From assembly GCA_022447545.1 (NCBI GenBank), contig JAKVBI010000005.1, positions 62,001 to 126,000 on the forward strand: a DNA stretch of 64,000 bases, given 5' to 3'. Positions 1 through 8,104 of this stretch are shown here, in pieces. Each line of letters opens with the position of its first letter. The first letter of the stretch is position 1. The notes beneath the pieces were generated by a model that ran no database searches, was not told the origin of the DNA, and saw nothing but the letters and a program-made list of their open reading frames with translations. The stretch is from Myxococcota bacterium. Its GTDB lineage: Bacteria > Myxococcota_A > UBA9160 > SMWR01. The position numbers and the translations under genes are program-made.

Positions 1-845
1 TCGAGAGCGACCCCGAGACGGGTGAATCCATCCCCGTGGACCTGGTGGAGGTCGGTCCTATGGGGACCATCCAGAATTGGACCTGGATCGAGGAACCGAG
101 TTCCAAGCACCCGTTCCAGCAGCCTTTTGCCTTTGCACTCGTGCTTTTGGATGGAGCCGATACGCCCATCTGTCACGCTGTTCGGGCGTCGGGCATGGAG
201 GCCATGTCGACGGGCATGCGGGTTCGCGCCCAGTGGCGCGAGGAACGGGCAAGCGCCATCACCGATGTCTACTTCGTTCCCGAAGCCGATGCCGAGGAAC
301 AGTACGTGGCACCCGGAGAGGGCGAGGTCGAACTTACCGAGCACCTGATCTCCCTCTCGTTCCAGGAGGATCTCCAGCCTCACCGGGAGCGATACTCGCG
401 GGGGTTGCTCGAGGGCCGGTTTGTTGGTCAGCGCAGTCCGGCTTCGGGCAAGGTCTACATCCCGAGCAAGGGCTACGACCCCATCGAGCGCGTACTTATG
501 AGTGAATCCGACGATGTCGACTTGCCTCATACGGGCACGGTGGTGTCCTACACGATCATCACCCCGGTGCAGTATTACGGGCAGAAGGAGACCGAGCCCT
601 ACATCCGTGCCTCGATCCTTCTCGATGGTGCGGATCAGCCCCTGGGTCAGCAGGACATCCGCGAAATCGCCCCCGAGGATTTTCGCGCCGGTCTCAGGGT
701 GCGCGCAATCTTCCGCTCCGAGGCGGAGCGGTCCGTCGAAGGGATGGACAACCGCTGGGGAAGTACTGGAAACGTCGTCGAGCGCTGGGAGCCGACGGGT
801 GAACCTGATGTTCCCTTCGCAGAAATCTCGGAGCACGCCTACTGA
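1..845 (+). CDS. Tandem OB-fold (DUF35/ChsH2-type) acyl-CoA binding protein, 5' partial
   Basis: The reading frame is open to the left edge of the window, so the N terminus is missing. About 280 residues are visible, ending at a TGA that overlaps the next ATG by one base. The sequence contains a duplication. One OB-like unit lies near the start (LLDGAD at about residue 50) and a second begins after about residue 165 (LLDGAD again, then GLRVRAIF). This two-unit layout is that of paired DUF35 OB-fold proteins, which bind and stabilise thiolase-fold partners in sterol side-chain degradation. No zinc ribbon is visible in the part present. Tight coupling to two thiolase-like genes supports a three-protein complex. 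Family level is fairly sure; the substrate is unknown. Confidence 0.75.
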   Translation, partial: ESDPETGESIPVDLVEVGPMGTIQNWTWIEEPSSKHPFQQPFAFALVLLDGADTPICHAVRASGMEAMSTGMRVRAQWREERASAITDVYFVPEADAEEQYVAPGEGEVELTEHLISLSFQEDLQPHRERYSRGLLEGRFVGQRSPASGKVYIPSKGYDPIERVLMSESDDVDLPHTGTVVSYTIITPVQYYGQKETEPYIRASILLDGADQPLGQQDIREIAPEDFRAGLRVRAIFRSEAERSVEGMDNRWGSTGNVVERWEPTGEPDVPFAEISEHAY

Positions 846-1906
846 TGTCCGCAGAAGCCATTGCCATCGTCGCCGCAGCACAGACACCGTCCTATCGTGC
901 CTACAACAACACCGAACCCGCGCTGATCATGCGGGTCGTCAACGAAATCCTGTCAGAGACGAAGCTCGATCGGCACGACATCGACTTCACGATTGCCGGT
1001 AGTTGTGACTATCTATCGGGCCTGCCCTTTGCCTTCGTGGCCAACGTAGACGGTTTTGGAGCCTGGCCGCCCGTTTACGAGTCTCACGTGGAGATGGACG
1101 GAGCCTTCGCGCTGTTCGAGGCGTGGGTGCGGCTGTCGGTGGGTGACCTCGACTTCGCCCTGGTTGCAGGTTCGGGCAAGTCATCGCCGGGTACACCCCG
1201 GGAAATTTTCCCGCTTCAGACGGACCCTTATTACGGGGCTCCTCTGGGTCTCGACCCTGTGAGCACAGCAGGCTTGCAGGGCCGGGCGCTGATCGACGCC
1301 GGGCGGGCCAGCGAGCGTGACTTTGCCGAGGTCGTGTCGCGCAGTCGCCGCGATGGGATGAGCAATCCCCACGCGCAAGTCACGGCGGATGTATCCGCCG
1401 ACTTTCTGTTGGACGAGCCCTACTACGCCGCCCCTCTCCGGCGTCATGATCTGCCACCCATTTCCGACGGGGCGGCGGCGGTTCTGCTGGCCCGGGGGGA
1501 CCGTGCCCGCGAACTGACGGATAACCCGGTCTGGATTCGGGGGATCGACCACCGCATCGAGTCGAATCAACTCGGTCTCCGCGATCTGGCGACCTCGGTC
1601 TCCACCCGTCTGGCCGCCGAGTCGCTCGGCCTGAAATCCGGTCCTGTGGACGTCGCCGAGTTGTGTGTTCGGTACAGCCCCGAGGAGATCGTGCTGCGCC
1701 AGGCACTCGAGTTGGGAGATGAGACACGCATCAATCCCTCGGGCGGGCCGTTGTGCGGGCATCCTGTGATGGCCACCGGCCTCGTTCGTGTCATCGAAGT
1801 GGCTCAACGGATTCGCGCCGGCGACGCTCGGCGCGGGGTGGCTCATGCGGCCAGTGGGCCTGCGCTGCAACAGAACCTGTTGTGTGTCCTGGAAGGAGAA
1901 AACTGA
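845..1906 (+). CDS. Thiolase-fold lipid-transfer-like protein without nucleophilic Cys (Ltp4-like)
   Basis: A 353-residue thiolase superfamily protein. The usual nucleophile segment (CxSG in true thiolases) reads SHVEMDG at residues 80-86, so there is no nucleophilic Cys. The second active-site element is kept as CGHP at residues 304-307, and a DGAAAVLLA segment lies in the middle. It therefore probably does not perform ordinary thiolysis; known relatives act with OB-fold partners and may do carbon-carbon cleavage or only support a complex. The start overlaps the upstream stop by one base and the stop overlaps the next start by one base, so translation of the three genes should be coupled. 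Length and order resemble ltp4 beside Rv3521 in Mycobacterium tuberculosis (from memory). Confidence 0.8.
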   Translation: MSAEAIAIVAAAQTPSYRAYNNTEPALIMRVVNEILSETKLDRHDIDFTIAGSCDYLSGLPFAFVANVDGFGAWPPVYESHVEMDGAFALFEAWVRLSVGDLDFALVAGSGKSSPGTPREIFPLQTDPYYGAPLGLDPVSTAGLQGRALIDAGRASERDFAEVVSRSRRDGMSNPHAQVTADVSADFLLDEPYYAAPLRRHDLPPISDGAAAVLLARGDRARELTDNPVWIRGIDHRIESNQLGLRDLATSVSTRLAAESLGLKSGPVDVAELCVRYSPEEIVLRQALELGDETRINPSGGPLCGHPVMATGLVRVIEVAQRIRAGDARRGVAHAASGPALQQNLLCVLEGEN

Positions 1907-3063
1907 TGGCCGAACGTTGTGCAGTGGTCGGAATCGGACAGACCAAGTACTCCCGCCGCAGAGGAGACCTTTCCATCAATGGTCTGGTCCGAGAGGCAGC
2001 ATTGCGCGCGTTGGAGGATGCTCAACTCGGCTTTGCAGACATCGACGCCATCGTGATCGGCAAGGCCCCCGACGCCCTCGAGGGCGTGATGATGCCCGAG
2101 TTGAGCCTTTGTGATTCTCTGGGTGCGATCGGGAAACCCATTCATCGCGTGCACACGGCCGGGTCGGTAGGGGCCTCCACTGCGATTTCTGCGGCCACGA
2201 TGGTGGAAAGTGGACTGTTTGGAACTGTCCTCACTCTGGGGTACGAGAAGCAGTCTGATGGGAATGCGACCTGGGCCCTGGGAGGTGGACGCAGCGGGAG
2301 TCAGGGGGCTGGTGGATCCTTCGCGCCCTGGATCCGCAATTACATCACGCGCAGTGGTGCGCCCGAGCACATTGGCTGGAAGGTTGCGGTGAAGGACCGC
2401 AAGAACGGTCTGCTCAACCCGTACGCGCATCTCCATCTCGAAGACATCAGCATCGAGAAGGTCAAAGAGTCCCCGATGCTTTGGGATCCGCTTCACTTTC
2501 TCGAGAGTTGTCCGTCGTCGGATGGTGCGGCGGCGATGGTGCTGACCAACGAAGCGGGTGCTCGGCGGGCACCGCACCCCCCAGCCTGGGTGCTCGCTCA
2601 TGCCAAACGCACGGAATTCACCCAGTTTCCTGGCCGCGACACCGTGAAGCCTGCGGCCGGCGTCGAGTGCGCCAAAGCCCTCTACCGTAAAGCGGGAATC
2701 ACCGATCCGCGGCGACAGATCGATTGTGCGGAACTCTACGTGCCTTTCAGCTGGTACGAGCCCATGTGGCTAGAGGGTCACCTGCTCTGCGAAGAGGGCG
2801 AGGGGTGGAAGCTCACGGATGAGGGCGTGACTGAACGCTCGGGCTCTTTTCCTGTCAACATGTCTGGCGGCGTGTTGTCGTCCAACCCCATTGGTGCTTC
2901 CGGCATGATCCGGTGTCTAGAAGCTGCCAACCAGGTGCGAGGGACTGCGGGCGACTACCAGGTGGACGGCGCCCGGGTCGCACTCGGTCATGCCTACGGT
3001 GGTGCCGCCAATTACTTCGCCATGTGGCTCGTGAGTACCGACAAGGAACCGAGCTTTCAGTGA
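1906..3063 (+). CDS. Thiolase-fold lipid-transfer-like protein (Ltp3-like)
   Basis: A 385-residue thiolase superfamily protein. The ATG overlaps the preceding TGA by one base, and GGAAGGAG lies 7 bases upstream. The nucleophile position falls in TAGSVG (residues 84-89), again without Cys. The GHP element of thiolases is replaced by NPIGASG, so the active-site His is lost too, while an AELY segment typical of the Ltp group is present. With both classic catalytic residues gone, it is either a repurposed lyase subunit or a scaffold for the preceding gene product. The C-terminal GHAYGGAANYFAMW segment is well kept. Length fits ltp3-type proteins. The gene ends the tight three-gene unit and is followed by a stem-loop. 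Confidence 0.8.
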   Translation: MAERCAVVGIGQTKYSRRRGDLSINGLVREAALRALEDAQLGFADIDAIVIGKAPDALEGVMMPELSLCDSLGAIGKPIHRVHTAGSVGASTAISAATMVESGLFGTVLTLGYEKQSDGNATWALGGGRSGSQGAGGSFAPWIRNYITRSGAPEHIGWKVAVKDRKNGLLNPYAHLHLEDISIEKVKESPMLWDPLHFLESCPSSDGAAAMVLTNEAGARRAPHPPAWVLAHAKRTEFTQFPGRDTVKPAAGVECAKALYRKAGITDPRRQIDCAELYVPFSWYEPMWLEGHLLCEEGEGWKLTDEGVTERSGSFPVNMSGGVLSSNPIGASGMIRCLEAANQVRGTAGDYQVDGARVALGHAYGGAANYFAMWLVSTDKEPSFQ

Positions 3064-3070
3064 GCCCGGT

Positions 3071-3092
3071 CGAGTTCGGCACTGCGAACTCG
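3071..3092 (+). terminator. Stem-loop after the thiolase-like operon
   Basis: A perfect 8-base inverted repeat (CGAGTTCG / CGAACTCG) with a 6-base loop begins 7 bases after the stop codon. No U-run follows, so it is not a classic intrinsic terminator. It could be a 3' mRNA-stabilising hairpin or assist termination before the PHP gene about 100 bases on. Confidence 0.35.
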
Positions 3093-3188
3093 CTCGATTG
3101 CACGCGAATCGGATGCCGCGTACTCTGCGGCGGTTCAGGTGGAGTCTGTGGCAACGGGTGATTTCTTGGTACCGAGGTTTCGGCGATC

Positions 3189-3833
3189 GTGATTCTCGAC
3201 ATGCACAACCATTCGGTCATGTCCGATGACAGTCGGGCCAAGGTCGAGAACTACTGTCAGTGGGTCCACAAGCGCGGAGTTCCCATCGATGGTTTCGTGC
3301 TCAGTGAGCACCGGAAGTTCGATTTCGAGTCCGATTATCGATCCCTGGAGGACGAATACGGGCTGCGGATCTTGAAGGCTGCCGAAGTGGAGACCGATTA
3401 TGGCCACGTGCTCGTCTACGGAGTGAATGAGGACATGTATGCGGCCTTCGACTTTTCGGCGATTCGGCTGTCTCTGGCGGAGGTTGTGAACGAGGTCGCG
3501 CGCTGTGGCGGCATCGCGGTGCCTTGTCACCCCGGTCGCACGCGGGTGGGCATGCTGGCCCACGTGCGCGATCGCGGTCCCGTCGAAGGGGTGGAAGTCA
3601 TCGAGACCCTCAACGGTGGAAGCCGGGGCACAGAGAACGATGAGGCCGGTGGGCTTGCCCAGGAGTACGGATACCGCGGGATCGGTGGAAGCGATGCCCA
3701 CATCGTCAGCCACATCGGACGATGCGCGACTCGCTTTGCCGACCCCATTGAAACGGTCGAGGATCTGGTAGAAGCCCTGCGCGGGGGCGACTACCAGGCG
3801 ATTCACACGACCGGGACCGAAGGAGAACGGTGA
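3189..3833 (+). CDS. PHP-domain metal-dependent hydrolase
   Basis: A 214-residue single-domain PHP protein. The metal-binding set is visible in order: DMHNH at residues 4-8, AAEVE in the middle, CHPGR, and GGSDAH near the C terminus. PHP proteins are cytoplasmic hydrolases, usually phosphoesterases, using two or three metal ions; the substrate of this one cannot be read from sequence. The start is GTG, chosen because the first metal motif follows at once. The stop is one base before the GTG of the next gene, so it is probably cotranslated with the two hotdog dehydratases. That context is odd for a PHP enzyme and hints at a phosphate- or nucleotide-linked step in acyl-CoA metabolism. Confidence 0.85.
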   Translation: MILDMHNHSVMSDDSRAKVENYCQWVHKRGVPIDGFVLSEHRKFDFESDYRSLEDEYGLRILKAAEVETDYGHVLVYGVNEDMYAAFDFSAIRLSLAEVVNEVARCGGIAVPCHPGRTRVGMLAHVRDRGPVEGVEVIETLNGGSRGTENDEAGGLAQEYGYRGIGGSDAHIVSHIGRCATRFADPIETVEDLVEALRGGDYQAIHTTGTEGER

Positions 3834-3834
3834 G

Positions 3835-4281
3835 GTGGCGATTGGGGTCGACGAACTGAGAAGCCGATATGTTGGGATGGTGTTCGACAGTGTGGAAGTA
3901 CAGGCCCTGAGGGACGAGATGGTCGGGTTCGCCAGCGCCTGTGGAGAGACGGAACCCTGCTATATCGATCCCGACCACGAGGACTTTCAGGCCCCCGTGA
4001 ACTTCACGACGAAGTACCACGGCGCCCGCATGCTGCCCGATGACTTTCCCGAGTTCGATCGGCGGGCCATGATCGACGCAGGGAAGGCGATCACCTGGCA
4101 CCGGCCCATCCGCGCGGGTGAAACGCTCACGGCACGCAGTCAGATCTACGACATCTACGAAAAGACAGGGCGGAGTGGAGTGATGCTCTTCCTGGTGCAC
4201 CGGATGGAGTTCACCAATGAGGGGGGCGAACTCACCTCGGTGGTCGATTGGCGGCTGATTCTGCGTGGAGGACTGTCATGA
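3835..4281 (+). CDS. MaoC/FAS1-type hotdog dehydratase, subunit A
   Basis: A 148-residue single-hotdog protein resembling the N-terminal dehydratase half of MaoC-like hydratases. The segment around GETEPCY (about residues 37-43) occupies the place of the hydratase motif that normally carries the catalytic His, and no His is present there. It is therefore probably the non-catalytic or structural subunit of a heteromer with the next gene, as in two-subunit enoyl-CoA hydratases such as ChsH1-ChsH2 or HadAB. The GTG start is one base after the PHP stop, and the stop overlaps the next ATG in an ATGA arrangement. Expected role: hydration of an enoyl-CoA or the reverse dehydration in the cytoplasm. 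Confidence 0.75.
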   Translation: MAIGVDELRSRYVGMVFDSVEVQALRDEMVGFASACGETEPCYIDPDHEDFQAPVNFTTKYHGARMLPDDFPEFDRRAMIDAGKAITWHRPIRAGETLTARSQIYDIYEKTGRSGVMLFLVHRMEFTNEGGELTSVVDWRLILRGGLS

Positions 4282-4685
4282 GCGCACGACGCTACGAAGA
4301 CGTGGAGTTCGGCGAGGATCTTCCTGAAGTATTGCCCGACGTCGGGATGGTCAACGTGAAACGCTTCTGCCACGCCACAGGTATGTTGGCTGCGAGATTC
4401 ATGGACCACGAGGCAGCGAAGCAGGAGCAACTTCCCGGGGCGATCGTTCCTGGGATCATGAGTCAGGGGCTGCTCGTAGCGGCGATTCACACCTGGGCAC
4501 CTGGCTGCGTGGTCCATTTCGTCGATACGGTTTTTCGAGCGCCTCTACTGGTGGATTCCCATCCGATCTGTCGAGCGGTGGTCACCGACAAGGACGACGA
4601 TACCCGGAGAATCGAGATCGATTTGACCATCGTGAACGAGGCCGGCGAAACGCGGGTCATGGGGACGGCGAAGGTCGAACTCTGA
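4278..4685 (+). CDS. MaoC-like hotdog dehydratase, subunit B
   Basis: A 135-residue single-hotdog protein, started at the ATG inside the ATGA overlap with the preceding gene rather than at an in-frame upstream codon. A FMDHEAA segment sits where the Asp-His pair of R-hydratases is expected, followed by PGAIVPGIMSQGLL, the usual central helix. It is probably the catalytic partner of the preceding gene. The pair would hydrate an enoyl-CoA made by one of the acyl-CoA dehydrogenases of the region. The catalytic motif is not a perfect match, so activity needs the partner or is altered. Confidence 0.75.
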   Translation: MSARRYEDVEFGEDLPEVLPDVGMVNVKRFCHATGMLAARFMDHEAAKQEQLPGAIVPGIMSQGLLVAAIHTWAPGCVVHFVDTVFRAPLLVDSHPICRAVVTDKDDDTRRIEIDLTIVNEAGETRVMGTAKVEL

Positions 4686-4699
4686 CGGGGGTTCTTCTG

Positions 4700-7600
4700 T
4701 TACCAGACCACCTGCACTCCGGCGCGGATGCCGTGGCGTGTATAGGCGTCGTTGATGGCGATCTCGTACTGGCCAAAGACCCGGAAAGAATTCGGTGTCT
4801 CCACGAGCCAGCCGATGCCGATGCTGCCGGTGTTGCGAGCCGGTGCAATGCCCACGATTTCGAAGGGTGAGGCCAGGTCCGTTCCGCTCAGGCGGCCTAC
4901 GATGCGCCGGTCCGTATCCCCAAATTCTCGTTCGTAGCGGCCCCAGATTTCGGGTAACAGGCGGTAGTCCTCGTCGAACACCAGGGCCCCGTGCAGTCGC
5001 AATCCTACAGCGGCAACCTTGGAGTCCAGGTCGTTCGCATCGACCTGGAGGTCGATCGAGTCGGCACCGGTTTCCGTGAAGGCGTTGCGTTCGAGGCGGA
5101 CCCATTCGAAGAAGGCCATGGGGGTGAACTGAACCCCGTGGTAGGAGGCCAGGTCGACCCCCGTCTCGATGTAGGCGCTGATTTCATTCCCGTCGAAGCT
5201 CGCGTTTGCGGTTCGCTGGAGCGTTCCGATCTGGATGGGGCGTCGGGATTCGAAGTCGTCTCGGGTGTAGCGGGCAATGGCTCCCGCATAGGCATGCTCA
5301 CTGCCCCAGGCCCCATAGAGGGCGGCGTGGTAGTTGTCGATGTCTCCACTGGATTCGTGCCGATCGAATTCCAGGGAGGTATGGCCGTAGCCACCCGACG
5401 CACCCACCCGCAACGCGTTCATGGGCCGCATCTCGACGCCCAGTGCGACTCCCCCCACGTCGTAGTCGAAACCCGTGGCATTGGGATCTCCATCGACGGT
5501 GCCGAAGGCGCCGAAGCCGTCGAGCCAAGTGATGAGACCCAGGGGAGAGGACGGCGGCTGCGGCTCGTGTGAGGAACCCAGGGGAGCGTGGGTCCCGTCA
5601 CGCCGGCTGGGTAGGGGCCACATGGCTTCGGATGAGGCGTACAGTACCGGCGTGCCAAGGCCTCGGACCGGGTTTGCGTTGGTGAGGGGCGTGTCCGCGG
5701 GCGCGGGTTTTCGAATGCGCAGGCGCCGGGCGACGACCTCGCGGAATTGTCGTGAGGCGTCCAGGGTCGCGGTGTCGTAACCGGTGAGCGGTGCGCCAGT
5801 GAGCTCGTCGAGCCCCGCGATCACCTCGGGATCCGTCAATCCGCTCTTGAAGGCATCGATGACGTTCTTCAGGTCTCCAGTCGGCGTCGGTCCGACAGCG
5901 TCGAGAACCAACCCGATGGCGTACTGGTTCGGCGTCTGGGCGAAATTTGCAAAGGTTGCGGTGGGGTCGGGGGTGACGACCAGTTGCAACTGTGTGGGCG
6001 TGGTCTGGACGGAAATCGTCTGAAAGGCGAAGTCCGAAGGAGGGGAGGGGGCGGCTCCATTCACGGAAGCGGCCGATACCAGCGTGTAGATCTTCTCCTC
6101 CGAATAGTCACCGCTGGCCAGGGCCAGCTCGATGCGACCACCGTTCAGTTGTGCGTTTCCAGTCTGGACGTCGATGAGATCGCTCTCCTGGTCCGCGTTG
6201 GCGTCGATCACCAGCACCATTCCCGATTCGAGAGTCAGGGAGCCATCGGCGACTTCGATGGTTGCGATGGACGGTCCGGGGTCCACGGTGCCCCCCACGA
6301 TGAAGTCGTCCCGGATTCGGCCGTTGCCCGACAGGGTGGCCCCACTGGCAACCACGACTCCGCCCTGGATCCGAGAATTGCTTTCGAGAGACAGGGTCGT
6401 GCCGTCGCTCAGGCTGACGTCGCTGTCGAAATCGATCCCGTTGGTGAGAGCGAGCCCGCCCCCTTCGACGCTTGCGCCACCTGAGAGGGTCTGGTTCGAA
6501 TCGAAGGTCAGGGTTCCAGCACCCGATTTGACGAGGTTGCCAGAACCACTGAGCACGTTTTCGAAGGTTGCGTCGGTCGCCTCGTCGAATTGGACGGTTG
6601 CACCCGCGGCCACGGCGATGTCAGTGGGAAAGCTCTTTGTGCTGCCCTGGAGCGTTCCCCCCTCCACGGTAGTACTGGCCTGGTAGTCGTTGATCGCGGA
6701 GAAGATCAGGGTTCCGTCGCCCTGCTTGGTCAGGCCGCCGGCACCGCTGATGGAACCCGTGGATCGGCTCGTCTCGCCAGCACTTACAGTCACCGTGGCG
6801 ATCACACCGTTGCTCAGGTAGAGGTCGGCGCCTTCGGTCCTTGTGGCTCCGTTGCTCAGAGCTGGGCTTTGCACGCTGTTGGCGGTTCCGCTGCCCAGAG
6901 AACTGTCCACCAGGAACAACTCGGCTCCCTCGCGTACGAAGATGGCACCGCCCCAGGAATTGCCTCCCTGGCCTCCACCCAGGTTCGAGCCCTCGCCGCC
7001 GCCGGTGCCTCCGCTGCCTCCCGCACCCGATACCGACCCGCCGCCGCCTGCGCCGAAACCACCGTCGCCACCGTCACCCGAGAGCGCGCCTCCGCCACCA
7101 CCAAACTCTCCACCGTGACCAGCGTTGCCATTTCCCGTGGCGCCGCCTCCGCCCCCTGAGGCGCCGCCATCGCCCCCGTTCGTGCCCGAACTGGAAACCA
7201 GGGGGCCACCGCCCCCGCCGCCCGAGATGGAGCCACCTGCATCCCCTGCCTGGTCGGCTGTGCCGCCGACTCCGCCATTGGAGCCTCCGCCGTTGCCGCC
7301 CGTTTCGCTACTGCCGTCGGAGCCGCGAAAGAAGCTCGCTCCCCCACCGCCGCCGCCCGCGCCGGTGTCTCCAGCGATTCCGTTGCCTCCCGCACCAGCG
7401 AACCCGCCTCCGCCGCCGATGCCCAGACCACCGGGTGCGTTCAAGCCACCTCCGCCGCCTCCTCCATCGTCCACGACACCGTCGCCGCCATCGCCGCCAA
7501 TGGCGGTGTTTCCGTCGAAGCTGACCCTGTCCAGGGTGACTCTGGTGAAGAGCACTCCACCCGGGTTGTCGACGAGCAGGCCGCCACCTGCTCCCAGCCC

Positions 7601-8041
7601 TCCCCCAGCGTTCCCGGCACCATTGCCTCCCTGAGCCACGCCGTTGCGCACGGCCAGATGACGCAACGTGACGTCGCCGACGCGGACGAAGAAGACGCGA
7701 TTCTTGGAAGCGCCGTCGATCACCAGTCCGGGCGCATCGACGCCATCGATGGTCAGGTTGCGGTCGATGATCGGAAGCGCGGAGTCCAGGTTGATGACGG
7801 CATCCGACAGGCTCGGGTCAAAGGTGATTTCCTGGATGTTGTCGTTCACGAGCCCCGCTCGCAGCGAACCCTCCCCCTGGTCGACGGTGGTGGTCACCAC
7901 ACAGCTGGCGATTACGACGTTCGTATCGCTTGGGCAGGGATCCGCCTGGCTCGCGCCCGAGGCGAGGAACAGTCCAGCACTGGAGCCCAGGATTCGCATC
8001 CAACGCGTGATTCGCCCGAATTGATGTCCATCCCCCGTCAC
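4700..8041 (-). CDS. Autotransporter with glycine-rich passenger (type V secretion)
   Basis: A 1113-residue surface protein. An N-terminal signal segment (hydrophobic LGSSAGLFLASG ending ASQA near residue 33) is followed by a passenger. Its first 130 residues look like a beta-helix start. About 230 residues dominated by GGxG-type glycine come next, then Thr/Ser/Gly repeats with the SGAGGLTKQGDGTL and GSGNLVKSGAGTLTF pattern of autotransporter-associated beta-strand repeats. The last 270 residues form an outer-membrane beta-barrel ending in an aromatic residue (VVW). The annotated start is GTG; the Met at residue 15 is an equally good start for the signal peptide. The gene stands alone and is convergent with the dehydratase operon. 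The passenger has no recognisable enzyme domain, so adhesion or surface coating is the likely role. Confidence 0.9.
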   Translation of the reverse strand: MTGDGHQFGRITRWMRILGSSAGLFLASGASQADPCPSDTNVVIASCVVTTTVDQGEGSLRAGLVNDNIQEITFDPSLSDAVINLDSALPIIDRNLTIDGVDAPGLVIDGASKNRVFFVRVGDVTLRHLAVRNGVAQGGNGAGNAGGGLGAGGGLLVDNPGGVLFTRVTLDRVSFDGNTAIGGDGGDGVVDDGGGGGGGLNAPGGLGIGGGGGFAGAGGNGIAGDTGAGGGGGGASFFRGSDGSSETGGNGGGSNGGVGGTADQAGDAGGSISGGGGGGPLVSSSGTNGGDGGASGGGGGATGNGNAGHGGEFGGGGGALSGDGGDGGFGAGGGGSVSGAGGSGGTGGGEGSNLGGGQGGNSWGGAIFVREGAELFLVDSSLGSGTANSVQSPALSNGATRTEGADLYLSNGVIATVTVSAGETSRSTGSISGAGGLTKQGDGTLIFSAINDYQASTTVEGGTLQGSTKSFPTDIAVAAGATVQFDEATDATFENVLSGSGNLVKSGAGTLTFDSNQTLSGGASVEGGGLALTNGIDFDSDVSLSDGTTLSLESNSRIQGGVVVASGATLSGNGRIRDDFIVGGTVDPGPSIATIEVADGSLTLESGMVLVIDANADQESDLIDVQTGNAQLNGGRIELALASGDYSEEKIYTLVSAASVNGAAPSPPSDFAFQTISVQTTPTQLQLVVTPDPTATFANFAQTPNQYAIGLVLDAVGPTPTGDLKNVIDAFKSGLTDPEVIAGLDELTGAPLTGYDTATLDASRQFREVVARRLRIRKPAPADTPLTNANPVRGLGTPVLYASSEAMWPLPSRRDGTHAPLGSSHEPQPPSSPLGLITWLDGFGAFGTVDGDPNATGFDYDVGGVALGVEMRPMNALRVGASGGYGHTSLEFDRHESSGDIDNYHAALYGAWGSEHAYAGAIARYTRDDFESRRPIQIGTLQRTANASFDGNEISAYIETGVDLASYHGVQFTPMAFFEWVRLERNAFTETGADSIDLQVDANDLDSKVAAVGLRLHGALVFDEDYRLLPEIWGRYEREFGDTDRRIVGRLSGTDLASPFEIVGIAPARNTGSIGIGWLVETPNSFRVFGQYEIAINDAYTRHGIRAGVQVVW

Positions 8042-8104
8042 GTGGGAGATGGAATCACACGGCGGCGCCCTTGGCGACCACGTCGCTTGTTTCTGCCCGG
8101 GATC

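Noticed and set aside
845-3063. Possible single thiolase split by frameshift
   Set aside because: Both proteins are full length with their own N- and C-terminal landmarks; the one-base overlap is normal coupling.
6950-7640. Repetitive DNA that could be taken for a repeat array
   Set aside because: It is the glycine-codon tract of the autotransporter passenger, without spacer/repeat order.
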